Assembly (NCBI GenBank): GCA_030425925.1
Contig: JAUHZO010000018.1
Location: 31,275-95,274 of the forward strand
Direction of reading: 5' to 3'
Length of the DNA stretch: 64,000 nucleotides
Source: Alphaproteobacteria bacterium
GTDB lineage: Bacteria > Pseudomonadota > Alphaproteobacteria > Rhodobacterales > Rhodobacteraceae
This document shows, piece after piece, positions 1-7,997 of the stretch (position 1 is its first letter; every line of letters starts with the position of its first letter). A program made the position numbers and the translations under genes. The notes beneath the pieces were generated by a model that made no database searches, was not told where the DNA came from, and saw nothing but the letters and a program-made list of their open reading frames with translations.

Positions 1-648
1 ATTGCCGATGGCGACGTGGCGGCGGGGGTCAAGGGCTTTGACCCCATCGCCAACAACCAGCTGGAGCAGGCCGAGATCGACAAGGCGGAAAAGGATCCGC
101 TTTACAAGATGCGGCTCAAGCACAATCCGGCGGCGCGGGACGAGGACAAGCGCCGCGGGCCGCGCTACACGCCGCTGTCGAAACGGCAGGACCGTCCGGC
201 GGCGATCTACTGGCTGGTCAAGTTCCACCCCGAACTGGCCGACAGCCAGATCGCCAAGCTGGTGGGCACCACCAAGCCGACGATCCTGACGATCCGCGAA
301 CGGACGCACTGGAATATCCAGAACATCCAGCCCATCGACCCGGTGGCGCTGGGCCTGTGCAAGCAGTCCGAACTGGATGCCGCCGTGGCCAAGGCGGCCA
401 AGAAGCAGGAGGCGGTGATGTCGGATGACGAGCGGCGCCAGCTGGTCTCGACCGAGCAGAGCCTGGGCATGGACGCGTCCGAGCCGCGCCTGCCCACGGC
501 GATCGAGGGGCTGGAAAGCTTCAGCCTGTCGGATCCGCGCGGCGAGGAGGAGGACGAGGAGGACACCCGTGGCGACAGCGATTTTGCCGATGCCGACAGC
601 TTCTTCAACCTGCCGGGCGACAGCGACGACGAGGACGACCAGCCCTGA
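1..648 (+). CDS. trcR: TrcR-like cell-cycle transcriptional regulator (DUF1013), 5' truncated
   Basis: The frame is open from base 1 and reads IADGDVAAGVKGFDPIANN at its beginning, a stretch that in this family lies about 45 residues inside the protein, so the start codon lies before the window. The visible 215 residues contain the conserved DKAEKDPLYKM and GPRYTPLSKRQDRPAAI blocks and a helix-turn-helix-like segment (DSQIAKLVGTTKPTILTIRERTHWN). The C-terminal tail is very acidic (EEEDEEDTRGDSD). The family is an alphaproteobacterial regulator named after Caulobacter TrcR and is probably a DNA-binding cytoplasmic protein. A GTG at position 16 could be read as a start but would delete conserved sequence. 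It is convergent with recR. Confidence 0.88.
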   Translation: MADGDVAAGVKGFDPIANNQLEQAEIDKAEKDPLYKMRLKHNPAARDEDKRRGPRYTPLSKRQDRPAAIYWLVKFHPELADSQIAKLVGTTKPTILTIRERTHWNIQNIQPIDPVALGLCKQSELDAAVAKAAKKQEAVMSDDERRQLVSTEQSLGMDASEPRLPTAIEGLESFSLSDPRGEEEDEEDTRGDSDFADADSFFNLPGDSDDEDDQP

Positions 649-672
649 GGCAGACGCCGGACGGCGCTTGTC

Positions 673-692
673 CCGGCCCCCTGCGGGGCCGG
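673..692. terminator. Hairpin between convergent trcR and recR
   Basis: Arms CCGGCCCC (673-680) and GGGGCCGG (685-692) with a 4-base loop lie between the stop of trcR and the stop of recR. No T-tract follows on either strand, so a terminator role is inferred from position only. Confidence 0.45.
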
Positions 693-729
693 AACGTCGC
701 CCCGCCCGCCGTCCCGCAGGCGCGCGCGC

Positions 730-1323
730 CTAAATCGGCTTGCGCGCGTTCAGCGCCGCGGTGATGGTGCCGTCGTCGAGATAGTCCAGCTCGCCGCCGA
801 TGGGCACGCCCTGCGCCAGCGAGCTGAGCGTCACGGTCCCTTCAAGCGCATCGGCGATGTAATGCGCGGTGGTCAGCCCGTCGACGGTGGCGTTGAGCGC
901 AAGGATCACCTCGGTCACCGATTCCGTGGCCAGGCGCGCCTTGAGCTGGGGGATGCGCAGCTCGTCCGGGCCGACGCCGTCCAGCGCCGACAGCGTGCCG
1001 CCCAGCACGTGATAGCGCCCGCGGAACACCCGGGCGCGCTCCATCGCCCAGAGATCGGCGACATCCTCGACAACGCAAAGCAGGCCGGTGCCGCGCGCCG
1101 GGTTGCTGCAGATGTCGCAGATATCCGAAGTGCCCACATTGCCGCAATTCAGGCATTCCCGGGCGCTGTCGGCCACCGCCTGCATCGCCTTGGCCAGCGG
1201 GGCCAGCAGCGGCCCGCGCTTGCGGATCAGGTACAGCACCGCCCGCCGCGCCGAACGCGGGCCGAGGCCCGGCAGGCGGGCCATCAGCTCGATCAGGGTG
1301 TCGATGGGGTTGGCGTTTTGCAA
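730..1323 (-). CDS. recR: Recombination mediator protein RecR
   Basis: RecR works with RecO/RecF in recombinational repair and loads RecA on gapped DNA. The 197-residue protein has the N-terminal helix-hairpin-helix ([17 protein letters not shown], about residues 13-29), a four-cysteine zinc motif ([16 protein letters not shown]) and a Toprim domain with [12 protein letters not shown], all at normal family length. The start is TTG at 1323: the same frame has a TGA a few codons upstream, inside the GGCGGGGT palindrome, and no Shine-Dalgarno is visible. ybaB lies just upstream in the same direction, the usual dnaX-ybaB-recR order. Confidence 0.95.
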   Translation of the reverse strand: MQNANPIDTLIELMARLPGLGPRSARRAVLYLIRKRGPLLAPLAKAMQAVADSARECLNCGNVGTSDICDICSNPARGTGLLCVVEDVADLWAMERARVFRGRYHVLGGTLSALDGVGPDELRIPQLKARLATESVTEVILALNATVDGLTTAHYIADALEGTVTLSSLAQGVPIGGELDYLDDGTITAALNARKPI

Positions 1324-1329
1324 GACGGT

Positions 1330-1351
1330 GTAGGGCGGGGTTCACCCCGCC
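1330..1351. repeat. REP-like palindrome (GGCGGGGT family), single unit
   Basis: GTAG is followed by GGCGGGGTTCACCCCGCC: arms GGCGGGGT (1334-1341) and ACCCCGCC (1344-1351). It sits between ybaB and recR, directly against the TTG start of recR. Related units recur at 10839-10890 and 24187-24253. Confidence 0.75.
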
Positions 1352-1374
1352 GCCCCTTGAGGCCGTGCCCGGTA

Positions 1375-1719
1375 TCAGAACGGCAGTTTCATGTCGGCAG
1401 GCAGGCCCATTTCCTCGGTCAGCTTGCGCATCTCTTCCTCGGCGCGGGCCACTGCCTTGGCCTGGGCATCCTTGATGGCGGCAAGGATCAGGTCCTCGGC
1501 CACTTCCTTTTCCGAGGGCACAAAGATCGACGGGTCGATCTCGAGCCCGGTCAGTTCGCCCTTGGCGGTGGCGGTGGCCGAGACCAGGCCCGCGCCGGAT
1601 TCGCCGGTTACGGTCATGGCCTTGAGGTCTTCCTGCAATTGCGTGACCTTGCCCTGCATCTCCTGCGCGGCCTTCATCATCTTGGCCATGTCGCCGAGGT
1701 TTCCCAGACCCTTGAGCAT
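1375..1719 (-). CDS. YbaB/EbfC family nucleoid-associated protein
   Basis: A 114-residue protein beginning MLKGLGNLGDMAKMMKAAQEM, the typical N-terminus of the YbaB/EbfC family of small dimeric DNA-binding proteins. An AGGAG precedes the ATG at 1719 by a normal distance, which rules out an 11-residue upstream extension. The C-terminus (EEEMRKLTEEMGLPADMKLPF) is also typical. It is encoded between dnaX and recR, the widely conserved arrangement, with one extra membrane-protein gene inserted upstream. Its exact cellular role is unsettled in the family as a whole. Confidence 0.95.
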   Translation of the reverse strand: MLKGLGNLGDMAKMMKAAQEMQGKVTQLQEDLKAMTVTGESGAGLVSATATAKGELTGLEIDPSIFVPSEKEVAEDLILAAIKDAQAKAVARAEEEMRKLTEEMGLPADMKLPF

Positions 1720-1720
1720 C

Positions 1721-2203
1721 TCATTTCTCCTGATTGCTGGACCGGGCCTCATTGGGCGCGGTGTAAAGGATTGTGCCTACACATATCGCAGCCACGGCGG
1801 CGATGAACAAGGCGGGAGAGCCGACGCAGCCTTCGGCGATGGCCGTATCACGGATCGCGCGGTCGCCGCCAAAGACCAGCACCCCGACCAGGATGGACCA
1901 GCCGCAGACGGCGGCCAGCCCGCCCCAGACACTGCGGACCCGGATCGCCAATGCCGTGGCGAGGATCAGCACCACCGAGGGCAGCGACCCGGCCAGCATC
2001 AGGGCTTCGCTCACTGCCGAGGCCGGAGCCCCGTCCCAATCGGGGCGTTCCTTGTCACAGACCTCGGCCATGGCGGAGGAGGGCAGCAGCACAAGCGCCA
2101 GCCAGACCTGCGCGCACCTCGGGACAGGACCGAGGACGGACCCGCGAACAGGCCCGGATCGGCAGGGATGCGCACGTGCGCGGTTCTGGTCCGGGCCGGT
2201 CAT
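1721..2203 (-). CDS. Small membrane protein of unknown function inserted in the dnaX-ybaB operon
   Basis: A 160-residue protein of no family I recognise. The ATG at 2203 overlaps the dnaX stop in an ATGA arrangement, and its own stop ends 1 base before the ybaB ATG, so it is probably translated by coupling. After a basic N-terminal stretch there is a hydrophobic segment ending ALVLLPSSAMA (signal-like, about residues 31-46). This is followed by a short soluble part with one Cys (EVCDKERPDWDG) and three hydrophobic helices (about LPSVVLILATALAI, VWGGLAAVCGWSILVGVLVF and ALFIAAVAAICVGTILY). The first 30 residues are unlike a normal leader, so the real start may be internal. Confidence 0.6.
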   Translation of the reverse strand: MTGPDQNRARAHPCRSGPVRGSVLGPVPRCAQVWLALVLLPSSAMAEVCDKERPDWDGAPASAVSEALMLAGSLPSVVLILATALAIRVRSVWGGLAAVCGWSILVGVLVFGGDRAIRDTAIAEGCVGSPALFIAAVAAICVGTILYTAPNEARSSNQEK

Positions 2204-3945
2204 TCCTCGAACGGATCCCATTCGTCCTCGACCTCCTGCAGCGCATCGGCCGACGCCTCCTGCGCGGCGGCTTCCGGCGTGCGGACCTGCGTGATCCGGG
2301 CCTTGGGAAAGGCGGCCAGTGCCGCCCGCACCAGCGGGTGGTCTTCGGCGCGGGCGTGCAGCGCCAGCTTGTCGGCATCGCGGCGTTCGGCGATGGTGGG
2401 CGCGTCGCAGCCATTGACCACGATCACCGCCCAGCGATTGCCGGTCCAGCGCTGCAGCGCCGTCCCGAGACGGGCCGCAAGGTCCGGCGCGGCTTCCTCT
2501 GCCGGGGTGAACTCGATCCGGCCCGGCTGGTAGGCGGCCAGGCGCAGCTGGCCTTCCACCTCGACCAGCAGCTTGACGTCGCGATTCGCGCGGATCAGGT
2601 CGACCACATGCTCGAAGCTGGGAAAGCGCGCCAGGGCCTGAGCCTGGTCGGCGGCGCGCTGCGCCACCGGGCCCGACGGGCCGGGATGCGTCGGCATCGG
2701 CGCGCCGCGCGCCGACGGGCCGGATTGCGTGGGTGCGGGCCCCGTCCCGGAACCGGGCGCGCCCGGACCCGGCAGCGGCGGGGGCGGCGTGTCCTGCAGC
2801 TTGCGCACCAGATCCTCGGGCGAGGGCAGGTCGGCCACATGGGTCAGCCGGATCACCGCCATCTCGGCGGCCATCATCGCGTTGGGCGCGGCCGAAACCT
2901 CTTCGATCCCCTTCAGCAGCATCTGCCAGGCCCGCGACAGCGCCCGCATGGCCAGCCCGTCGGCAAAGGCCTGTCCGCGCCTGCGTTCGTCCGGTGAGAC
3001 CGTCGGATCCTCGGCCGCCTCGGGGGTGATCTTCACCACGGAGATCCAGTGCGTCAGTTCGGCCAGGTCGCGCAGGATCGCCAGCGGATCGGCCCCGTCG
3101 GCATATTGCGCCGCCAGTTCCTGCAACGCCCCCGCCGCGTCACCGCGCATGATCCGCTCGAACAGGTCCATGACCCGGCCCCGGTCCGCCAGCCCCAGCA
3201 TGGCGCGCACCTGGTCCGCCGTCGTCTCGCCCGCCCCGTGCGAGATCGCCTGATCCAGCAGCGAGGTCGCGTCGCGGGCCGAGCCTTCGGCGGCCCGCGT
3301 GATCAGCGCCAGCGCCTCGTCGGTGATCTCGACCCCTTCCGCCGTGGCGATCCTGCGCAGAAGCGCGATCATCACCTCCGGCTCGATCCGGCGCAGGTCG
3401 AAGCGCTGGCAGCGCGACAGCACGGTGACCGGCACCTGCCGGATCTCGGTGGTGGCAAAGATGAACTTCACATGCGCGGGCGGCTCTTCCAGCGTCTTCA
3501 AGAGCGCGTTGAACGCGCTGCGCGAGAGCATGTGCACCTCGTCGATGATGTAGATCTTGTAGCGCGCCGAGGCGGCGCGGTAATGCACGCTTTCGATGAT
3601 CTCGCGGATGTCGTTCACCCCCGTGTGCGAGGCCGCGTCCATCTCGATCACGTCCACATGGCGGCCTTCCATGATCGCCACGCAATGTTCGCATTGCCCG
3701 CAAGGGTCGGTCGTTGGCCCGCCGCTGCCCTCGGGCCCGATGCAGTTCATGCCCTTGGCGATGATCCGCGCCGTCGTCGTCTTCCCGGTGCCGCGGATGC
3801 CTGTCATGATGAAGGCCTGCGCGATGCGGTCGGCCTGAAAGGCGTTCCTGAGCGTGCGCACCATCGCGTCCTGGCCCACCAGGTCGGCGAAGGTTTCGGG
3901 GCGGTACTTGCGGGCAAGCACCTGGTAGGCGGGGCTGTCGGTCAT
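2200..3945 (-). CDS. dnaX: DNA polymerase III subunit gamma/tau
   Basis: The clamp-loader ATPase subunit, 581 residues. It begins MTDSPAYQVLARKYRPETFADLVGQ, the standard N-terminus, so an open stretch upstream of 3945 is discarded. Walker A is GIRGTGKTTTAR (about residues 49-60), the zinc-binding cysteines are C68, C82, C85 and C88, and the DExx box lies in IYIIDEVHML. SRC-type sensor motifs (VLSRCQRFDLRRI) follow. After a Pro/Gly-rich linker the C-terminal tau domain is present (VKLLVEVEGQLRLAAYQPGRIEF to the acidic end EEVEDEWDPFEE-like). I see no A-rich slippery site of the E. coli gamma-producing type. It heads the dnaX-orf-ybaB-recR operon. Confidence 0.95.
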   Translation of the reverse strand: MTDSPAYQVLARKYRPETFADLVGQDAMVRTLRNAFQADRIAQAFIMTGIRGTGKTTTARIIAKGMNCIGPEGSGGPTTDPCGQCEHCVAIMEGRHVDVIEMDAASHTGVNDIREIIESVHYRAASARYKIYIIDEVHMLSRSAFNALLKTLEEPPAHVKFIFATTEIRQVPVTVLSRCQRFDLRRIEPEVMIALLRRIATAEGVEITDEALALITRAAEGSARDATSLLDQAISHGAGETTADQVRAMLGLADRGRVMDLFERIMRGDAAGALQELAAQYADGADPLAILRDLAELTHWISVVKITPEAAEDPTVSPDERRRGQAFADGLAMRALSRAWQMLLKGIEEVSAAPNAMMAAEMAVIRLTHVADLPSPEDLVRKLQDTPPPPLPGPGAPGSGTGPAPTQSGPSARGAPMPTHPGPSGPVAQRAADQAQALARFPSFEHVVDLIRANRDVKLLVEVEGQLRLAAYQPGRIEFTPAEEAAPDLAARLGTALQRWTGNRWAVIVVNGCDAPTIAERRDADKLALHARAEDHPLVRAALAAFPKARITQVRTPEAAAQEASADALQEVEDEWDPFEE

Positions 3946-4172
3946 GAGGCTCGCTGTCTTCGGATCACGGTGCAAACTAAGCGTCCAGTCCGGCAGGGTC
4001 CACGCTTGATTTGTCACCGCAGACCGGCCATGCTGGCGATGGCCCGTGCAGGGGGCCGCCTGATCCGCGGAAAGCGCGACGCACCTGTTTCCGACAAGAC
4101 CGGACCTGACATATCGGTTTTCTCTTGCCCGAACTGGCGGATCGGCGGGCGGTATTCGGAGGAACCCGACCC

Positions 4173-5717
4173 ATGACCCTTTCAGAGGCTCCGCTTTCGC
4201 TGGACGATCTGCGCCGCGCGGCAAAACGTCTGCACCGCAGCCTGATCGCGGGCGATGTGCACGCCACGCAGCGCCTGCGCCAGTTTTTCCCCGACCGCAG
4301 CCCGGTCGACGCGAAACACGCCGATTTCCTGCACATCGTCGCCCGCGAGAACGGCTTTCCCAGCTGGCCCCGGCTGAAGATCGCCGCCGAGACGATGGGG
4401 CTGGACCGCGCGGCCAAACAGCAACGGCTGAAGGTCGCACTCTATTTCGGGCAGAGCGCTGTGGTAGAGCGTCTGCTGGCCGACACGCCGGACCTGGCGG
4501 CGGGGCAGTTCGGGCTGCTTTGCGCGCTGTATGACCGCGCGTCGGTCGCGGCCATGCTGGCCGAGGATCCGGGCCGCGCCGTCACGCTGTACGGCCCGCG
4601 CCGCCCGATCCTGCACCTGGCCTTTTCCCGCCACATCCAGGCCCGGCCCGAGCTGGAGGCGGACATGCTGGCGGTGGCCGAGCTGCTGGTCACCCATGGG
4701 GCCGACGTGAATGACGGCTACCCGCACGAACCGGGCTCCGACCATCTGCTGAGCGCGCTTTACGGGGCCATCGGGCATGCCAACAACGTGGTGCTGGGCC
4801 AGTGGCTGCTGGATCGCGGGGCCAATCCCAACGACAACGAATCGCTCTATCACGCCACCGAGCTGGGCCACCATGACGGGCTGCGGATGCTTTTGGAGGC
4901 CGGCGCGGATCCGACCGGGACCAACGCGCTGTTTCGGGCGATGGATTTCCACGATCACACCGCCGTCCGCCTGCTGCTGGAGCACGGCGCGCAGCCCGAC
5001 GATTTCAACGCGGGCGAGGTCGGCGGCGAAAGTCCCTGGGTGATCCCGGCGCTGCAGCAGGCGGCGCGGCGTGGATCGGATGCCGAGATGGTGGCGCTGC
5101 TGTTGCAGGCCGGGGCGCGGACGGACCGGCTGTACCAGGGCGTGTCGGCCTATGCCATGGCGCGGGTCTTTGGCCACCACGCGGTGGCCGGGGCGCTGGA
5201 GGCACATGGCGCCGCAACGCCGCTCAGCCGCGAAGAGGCGCTGATGGCCCGCGCCGCCGACGGGCTGGACAGCCCCGGAGAGTATATCGACCCCGAAACG
5301 CTGCCCCCCGCCTATGCCAACCTGCTGCGCGACATGGTGCATCTGCCGGACAAGCTGGCGCACATGAAGCGGCTGGTGGCGCTGGGTCTGCCCTATGACC
5401 GGCCGGACGATCACGAGCGGATCACGCCCACCCATATCGCCGGGTGGGAGGGGCTGCCCGAGGTCCTGACCTGGCTGCTGCGGCTGAAACCCGACCTGAC
5501 CCATGTCAACGGCTATGGCGGCACGCTGCTCAGCACGATCCTTCACGGCTCGGAAAACGCGCCGGAGCGGGCGGACCGCGATCACATTGCCTGTCTCGAG
5601 ATCACACTGACCCATGGTCTGGCCCTGCCGCGGGCCGAGATCACGGGGGCCGGGCGCGAAGACGTCCGCGCCTTTCTGGAGGACTGGGCCGAGCGCTATC
5701 CGGGACAGGTGGTCTGA
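4173..5717 (+). CDS. Ankyrin-repeat protein
   Basis: A 514-residue protein with a CGGAGGA ribosome site about 10 bases before the ATG at 4173. Ankyrin-type units can be seen in the middle: VAELLVTHGADVNDGYP, LGQWLLDRGANPNDNE, GLRMLLEAGADPTGTN, AVRLLLEHGAQPDDFN and MVALLLQAGARTDRL, spaced about 33 residues apart. There is no signal peptide or membrane segment, so it is probably a cytoplasmic protein-binding protein. Its partner is unknown. It is divergent from dnaX with a 227-base intergenic region in which I see no convincing promoter. Confidence 0.85.
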   Translation: MTLSEAPLSLDDLRRAAKRLHRSLIAGDVHATQRLRQFFPDRSPVDAKHADFLHIVARENGFPSWPRLKIAAETMGLDRAAKQQRLKVALYFGQSAVVERLLADTPDLAAGQFGLLCALYDRASVAAMLAEDPGRAVTLYGPRRPILHLAFSRHIQARPELEADMLAVAELLVTHGADVNDGYPHEPGSDHLLSALYGAIGHANNVVLGQWLLDRGANPNDNESLYHATELGHHDGLRMLLEAGADPTGTNALFRAMDFHDHTAVRLLLEHGAQPDDFNAGEVGGESPWVIPALQQAARRGSDAEMVALLLQAGARTDRLYQGVSAYAMARVFGHHAVAGALEAHGAATPLSREEALMARAADGLDSPGEYIDPETLPPAYANLLRDMVHLPDKLAHMKRLVALGLPYDRPDDHERITPTHIAGWEGLPEVLTWLLRLKPDLTHVNGYGGTLLSTILHGSENAPERADRDHIACLEITLTHGLALPRAEITGAGREDVRAFLEDWAERYPGQVV

Positions 5718-5841
5718 CGCAGTCTTCCTGACGAAACGCTGGGACTTTGCGCGGCAATGTGTATCATTCCGGACAAGAGCCGCGTGCCCGCGCCAGGGGC
5801 AGGTCTGCCCGCCCGGGCCGCGGCTCGCATGGGAGACACAC

Positions 5842-6390
5842 ATGACGCCGACCCCTTCGGACCAAGCGGCCCGCGCGCCCATGGTGATGCATGCCCTGCC
5901 CGTGGGCGGCGGCATCCTGGCCATCGCGCCCCTGCCCGGGGCGGGTGGCGATTATGCCGGGGATCTGGCCCATGTGCATGAATGGACCCCGGCCATGGTG
6001 ATCTCGCTGGTGACCGATGTGGAACTGCTGCAGGCCGGGGCGCAATCGCTGGGGCAGGACATTCAGGACAAGGGCACCCGCTGGGTGCATCTGCCCGTCG
6101 CCGATTTCGGCGTGCCCGGCCCCGAGATGCAGGAGGCCTGGCCCGAAATCAGCCATCGCGCGCGGCGTGCCCTGCTGGGCGGCGGGCGTGTGCTGGTGCA
6201 TTGCCGGGGCGGCTGCGGACGCTCGGGCATGGTGGCGCTGCGGCTGATGATCGAGGCCGACGAGGCCCCGGACGAAGCGCTGGCGCGCCTGCGCGGCGTG
6301 CGCCCCTGCGCGGTGGAGACCGATGCGCAGATGGCCTGGGCCATGGCCGCCGAACGCAAGCCGGTGCAGTTCGTGCGGCATTCGGGATGA
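5842..6390 (+). CDS. Dual-specificity / tyrosine phosphatase-like protein
   Basis: A 182-residue protein with the cysteine-phosphatase signature HCRGGCGRSG (the C-x5-R P-loop) and an upstream acidic region with VADFGVPG that could supply the general-acid Asp. It is likely a cytoplasmic phosphatase of the small dual-specificity or CDKN3-like type seen in proteobacteria. The ATG at 5842 follows GGGAGA. The C-terminal half is helical (EADEAPDEALARLRGVRPCAVET). The substrate cannot be inferred from the neighbours. Confidence 0.85.
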   Translation: MTPTPSDQAARAPMVMHALPVGGGILAIAPLPGAGGDYAGDLAHVHEWTPAMVISLVTDVELLQAGAQSLGQDIQDKGTRWVHLPVADFGVPGPEMQEAWPEISHRARRALLGGGRVLVHCRGGCGRSGMVALRLMIEADEAPDEALARLRGVRPCAVETDAQMAWAMAAERKPVQFVRHSG

Positions 6391-6750
6391 CAGCACGGCA
6401 GCACCAGGACCCGCCGGCGGCGCTTTGGCCGGGCGGGTCTGGCTGCTGTCTTGCTCTGGCGAAAGAGGCGGCCGCCCTGTGGATCGTGTTCCGGGGGTTG
6501 CCAGGCCCCGGTGCCGCTTGTGCGCCGCCTGAGCCGCGCACCTCCGTTCGGACTCGCGAGCCCGTCTGGACGGGCAGGTGATCCGGTCTTTCTTGGTCAA
6601 CCGCGGATGAGGATGCGGCGGGGCGGTTAAGGAAGGGTGAGGGCGGCGGGCGTTGCGTGGGGGCGCGCCACCGGGGGCGAATCAGAAGCGGACTAGCCCG
6701 GCGGGAGAGGCACCGCGTTGTTCGCTTGGCAAACAGGCTCCGCTCCTTTG
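6391..6750. other. Intergenic region without a recognisable gene
   Basis: About 360 bases between the phosphatase gene and the SRP RNA region. The stop-free frames here are short or are extensions of shadows. No tRNA, riboswitch or clear promoter was seen. Confidence 0.5.
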
Positions 6751-6775
6751 CAAGTTCCAGCTGCGCTGAAACTTG
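6751..6775 (-). terminator. Hairpin just downstream of the SRP RNA
   Basis: On the plus strand CAAGTTCCAGC and GCTGAAACTTG form 11-bp arms with one mismatch and a 3-base loop. It starts 6 bases past the 3' end of the SRP RNA on the minus strand. No T-run follows, so it may be a terminator or a processing structure. Confidence 0.5.
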
Positions 6776-6781
6776 CGGGGT

Positions 6782-6872
6782 GAGAGATTGCAACGACCCA
6801 AGCGGGGCTCGTTACGGCTGCTTCCTTCCGGACCTGACCGGGTTGGCGAGGCGCTTGCCCGCACAACCTCTC
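6782..6872 (-). ncRNA. ffs: Signal recognition particle RNA (4.5S type)
   Basis: The minus strand contains GGTCAGGTCCGGAAGGAAGC, the universally conserved SRP RNA apical domain that binds Ffh. The 91-base molecule is closed by a perfectly placed stem: its 5' end GAGAGGTTG pairs with its 3' end CAATCTCTC, with one G-U pair. This fixes the ends at 6872 and 6782. The RNA is a component of the protein-targeting particle at the membrane. It lies near dnaX-ybaB-recR, a neighbourhood common for ffs in bacteria. Confidence 0.95.
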
Positions 6873-6969
6873 GATGGTTCATTTAAGCGACATCCGCGCG
6901 CAATGCAATGACCGCGCCGCAAACCCGTGTTACGCTGCCGTCGCATTTGATCACCAACGGAGACTGAAC

Positions 6970-7956
6970 ATGCGGCGCCTCGCCCTTCTTCTGACCCTCG
7001 CCTGCACGACCCCGGCCCTTGCCCCGGCCCTTGCCCAGGACATCGAGGGCGCCATCGAACACCCCATGGTCCAGCGCTATCCCGGCAGCGAGCTGCGCTG
7101 GCAGACCATCGAGAACTACCGCCCCTACCGCATCGCCACCGGCCCGGTGACCGGCTACCGCGCCATCGACGACTGGATCGACACCGAGGGCCGCGTCACC
7201 CGGACGTTCTATCGCCTGCAGGGCAGCGACCGCGATTACGCCGAGGTCTATCTGAACTATCTCAAGGCGTTCGAGGACGAGGGGTTCGAGGTGCTGGGGC
7301 AGGGCATGTTCGACGACCGCAAGGGCGTCGAGGTCGGCACGCGGCAATGGCTGGACGTCTACCTGCGCGAAAATCCCTTCACCTCCCAGGGCGAGTCGGG
7401 GACCATCGCCGCCGGCACGTCCTCGGCCGGCGGCGCGGGCAGTTTCGTGGTGCAGAAGGAGCGCGCGGCGGGGCTGGTCTATGTCGTGGTCACGGTGGAA
7501 CAGCACGCCGAGGATTATGTCGGTGCGCTGATCGACATCGTCGAGGTGGACCGCGCCGAGGTCGGGCTGGTCGTCGTCGATGCCGAGGCCATCGGGCGCG
7601 ATCTGCAGGAAAAGGGCCGCGTGGTGCTGGACGGGATCACCTTCGAATTCGACAGCGCCACGCTGACACCCGAGTCGGACCAGGCGCTGGCCGCGGTGGC
7701 CGAGCATCTGGCGGCCTATCCGGAGCAGAATTTCTACGTGGTCGGGCACACCGACGCCAAGGGCAGCTTTGACTACAACACGCGGCTGAGCGGTGCGCGC
7801 GCGACCTCGGTGGTGGAGGCGCTGGTCGACCGCTTCGGCGTCAGCCGGTCGCGGCTGGAGGCGCATGGAGTGGGGCCGCTGGTGCCGGTCTTTTCCAATG
7901 CCTCCGACGCGGGCCGCGCGGTGAACCGGCGGGTGGAGCTGGTAGAGCGGCCCTGA
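6970..7956 (+). CDS. OmpA-family peptidoglycan-binding periplasmic/outer-membrane protein
   Basis: A 328-residue protein with an N-terminal signal peptide (MRRLALLLTLACTTPALAPALA, probable cleavage before QD). The N-terminal half is a DUF4892-like region. The C-terminal third is an OmpA domain: ITFEFDSATLTPESDQALAAVAEHL, then VVGHTDAKGSFDYNTRLSGARA and NRRVELV, with the Asp and Arg that bind diaminopimelate in this family. It presumably anchors in or near the outer membrane and touches peptidoglycan. The ATG at 6970 is chosen because it starts the signal peptide. The methyltransferase gene follows after 41 bases. Confidence 0.88.
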   Translation: MRRLALLLTLACTTPALAPALAQDIEGAIEHPMVQRYPGSELRWQTIENYRPYRIATGPVTGYRAIDDWIDTEGRVTRTFYRLQGSDRDYAEVYLNYLKAFEDEGFEVLGQGMFDDRKGVEVGTRQWLDVYLRENPFTSQGESGTIAAGTSSAGGAGSFVVQKERAAGLVYVVVTVEQHAEDYVGALIDIVEVDRAEVGLVVVDAEAIGRDLQEKGRVVLDGITFEFDSATLTPESDQALAAVAEHLAAYPEQNFYVVGHTDAKGSFDYNTRLSGARATSVVEALVDRFGVSRSRLEAHGVGPLVPVFSNASDAGRAVNRRVELVERP

Positions 7957-7997
7957 CGGGTCTCGCCACCGCCGCCGCGTCGGCGTAAAGGCGGGGG

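Noticed and set aside
2200..3945. Programmed frameshift in dnaX
   Set aside because: No A-rich slippery heptamer of the E. coli type was found; the long tau form alone is supported.
4182..5924. 580-codon minus-strand frame opposite the ankyrin gene
   Set aside because: It is antisense to a gene with clear ankyrin units and a ribosome site; composition is shadow-like (His/Gln/Arg/Gly-rich).
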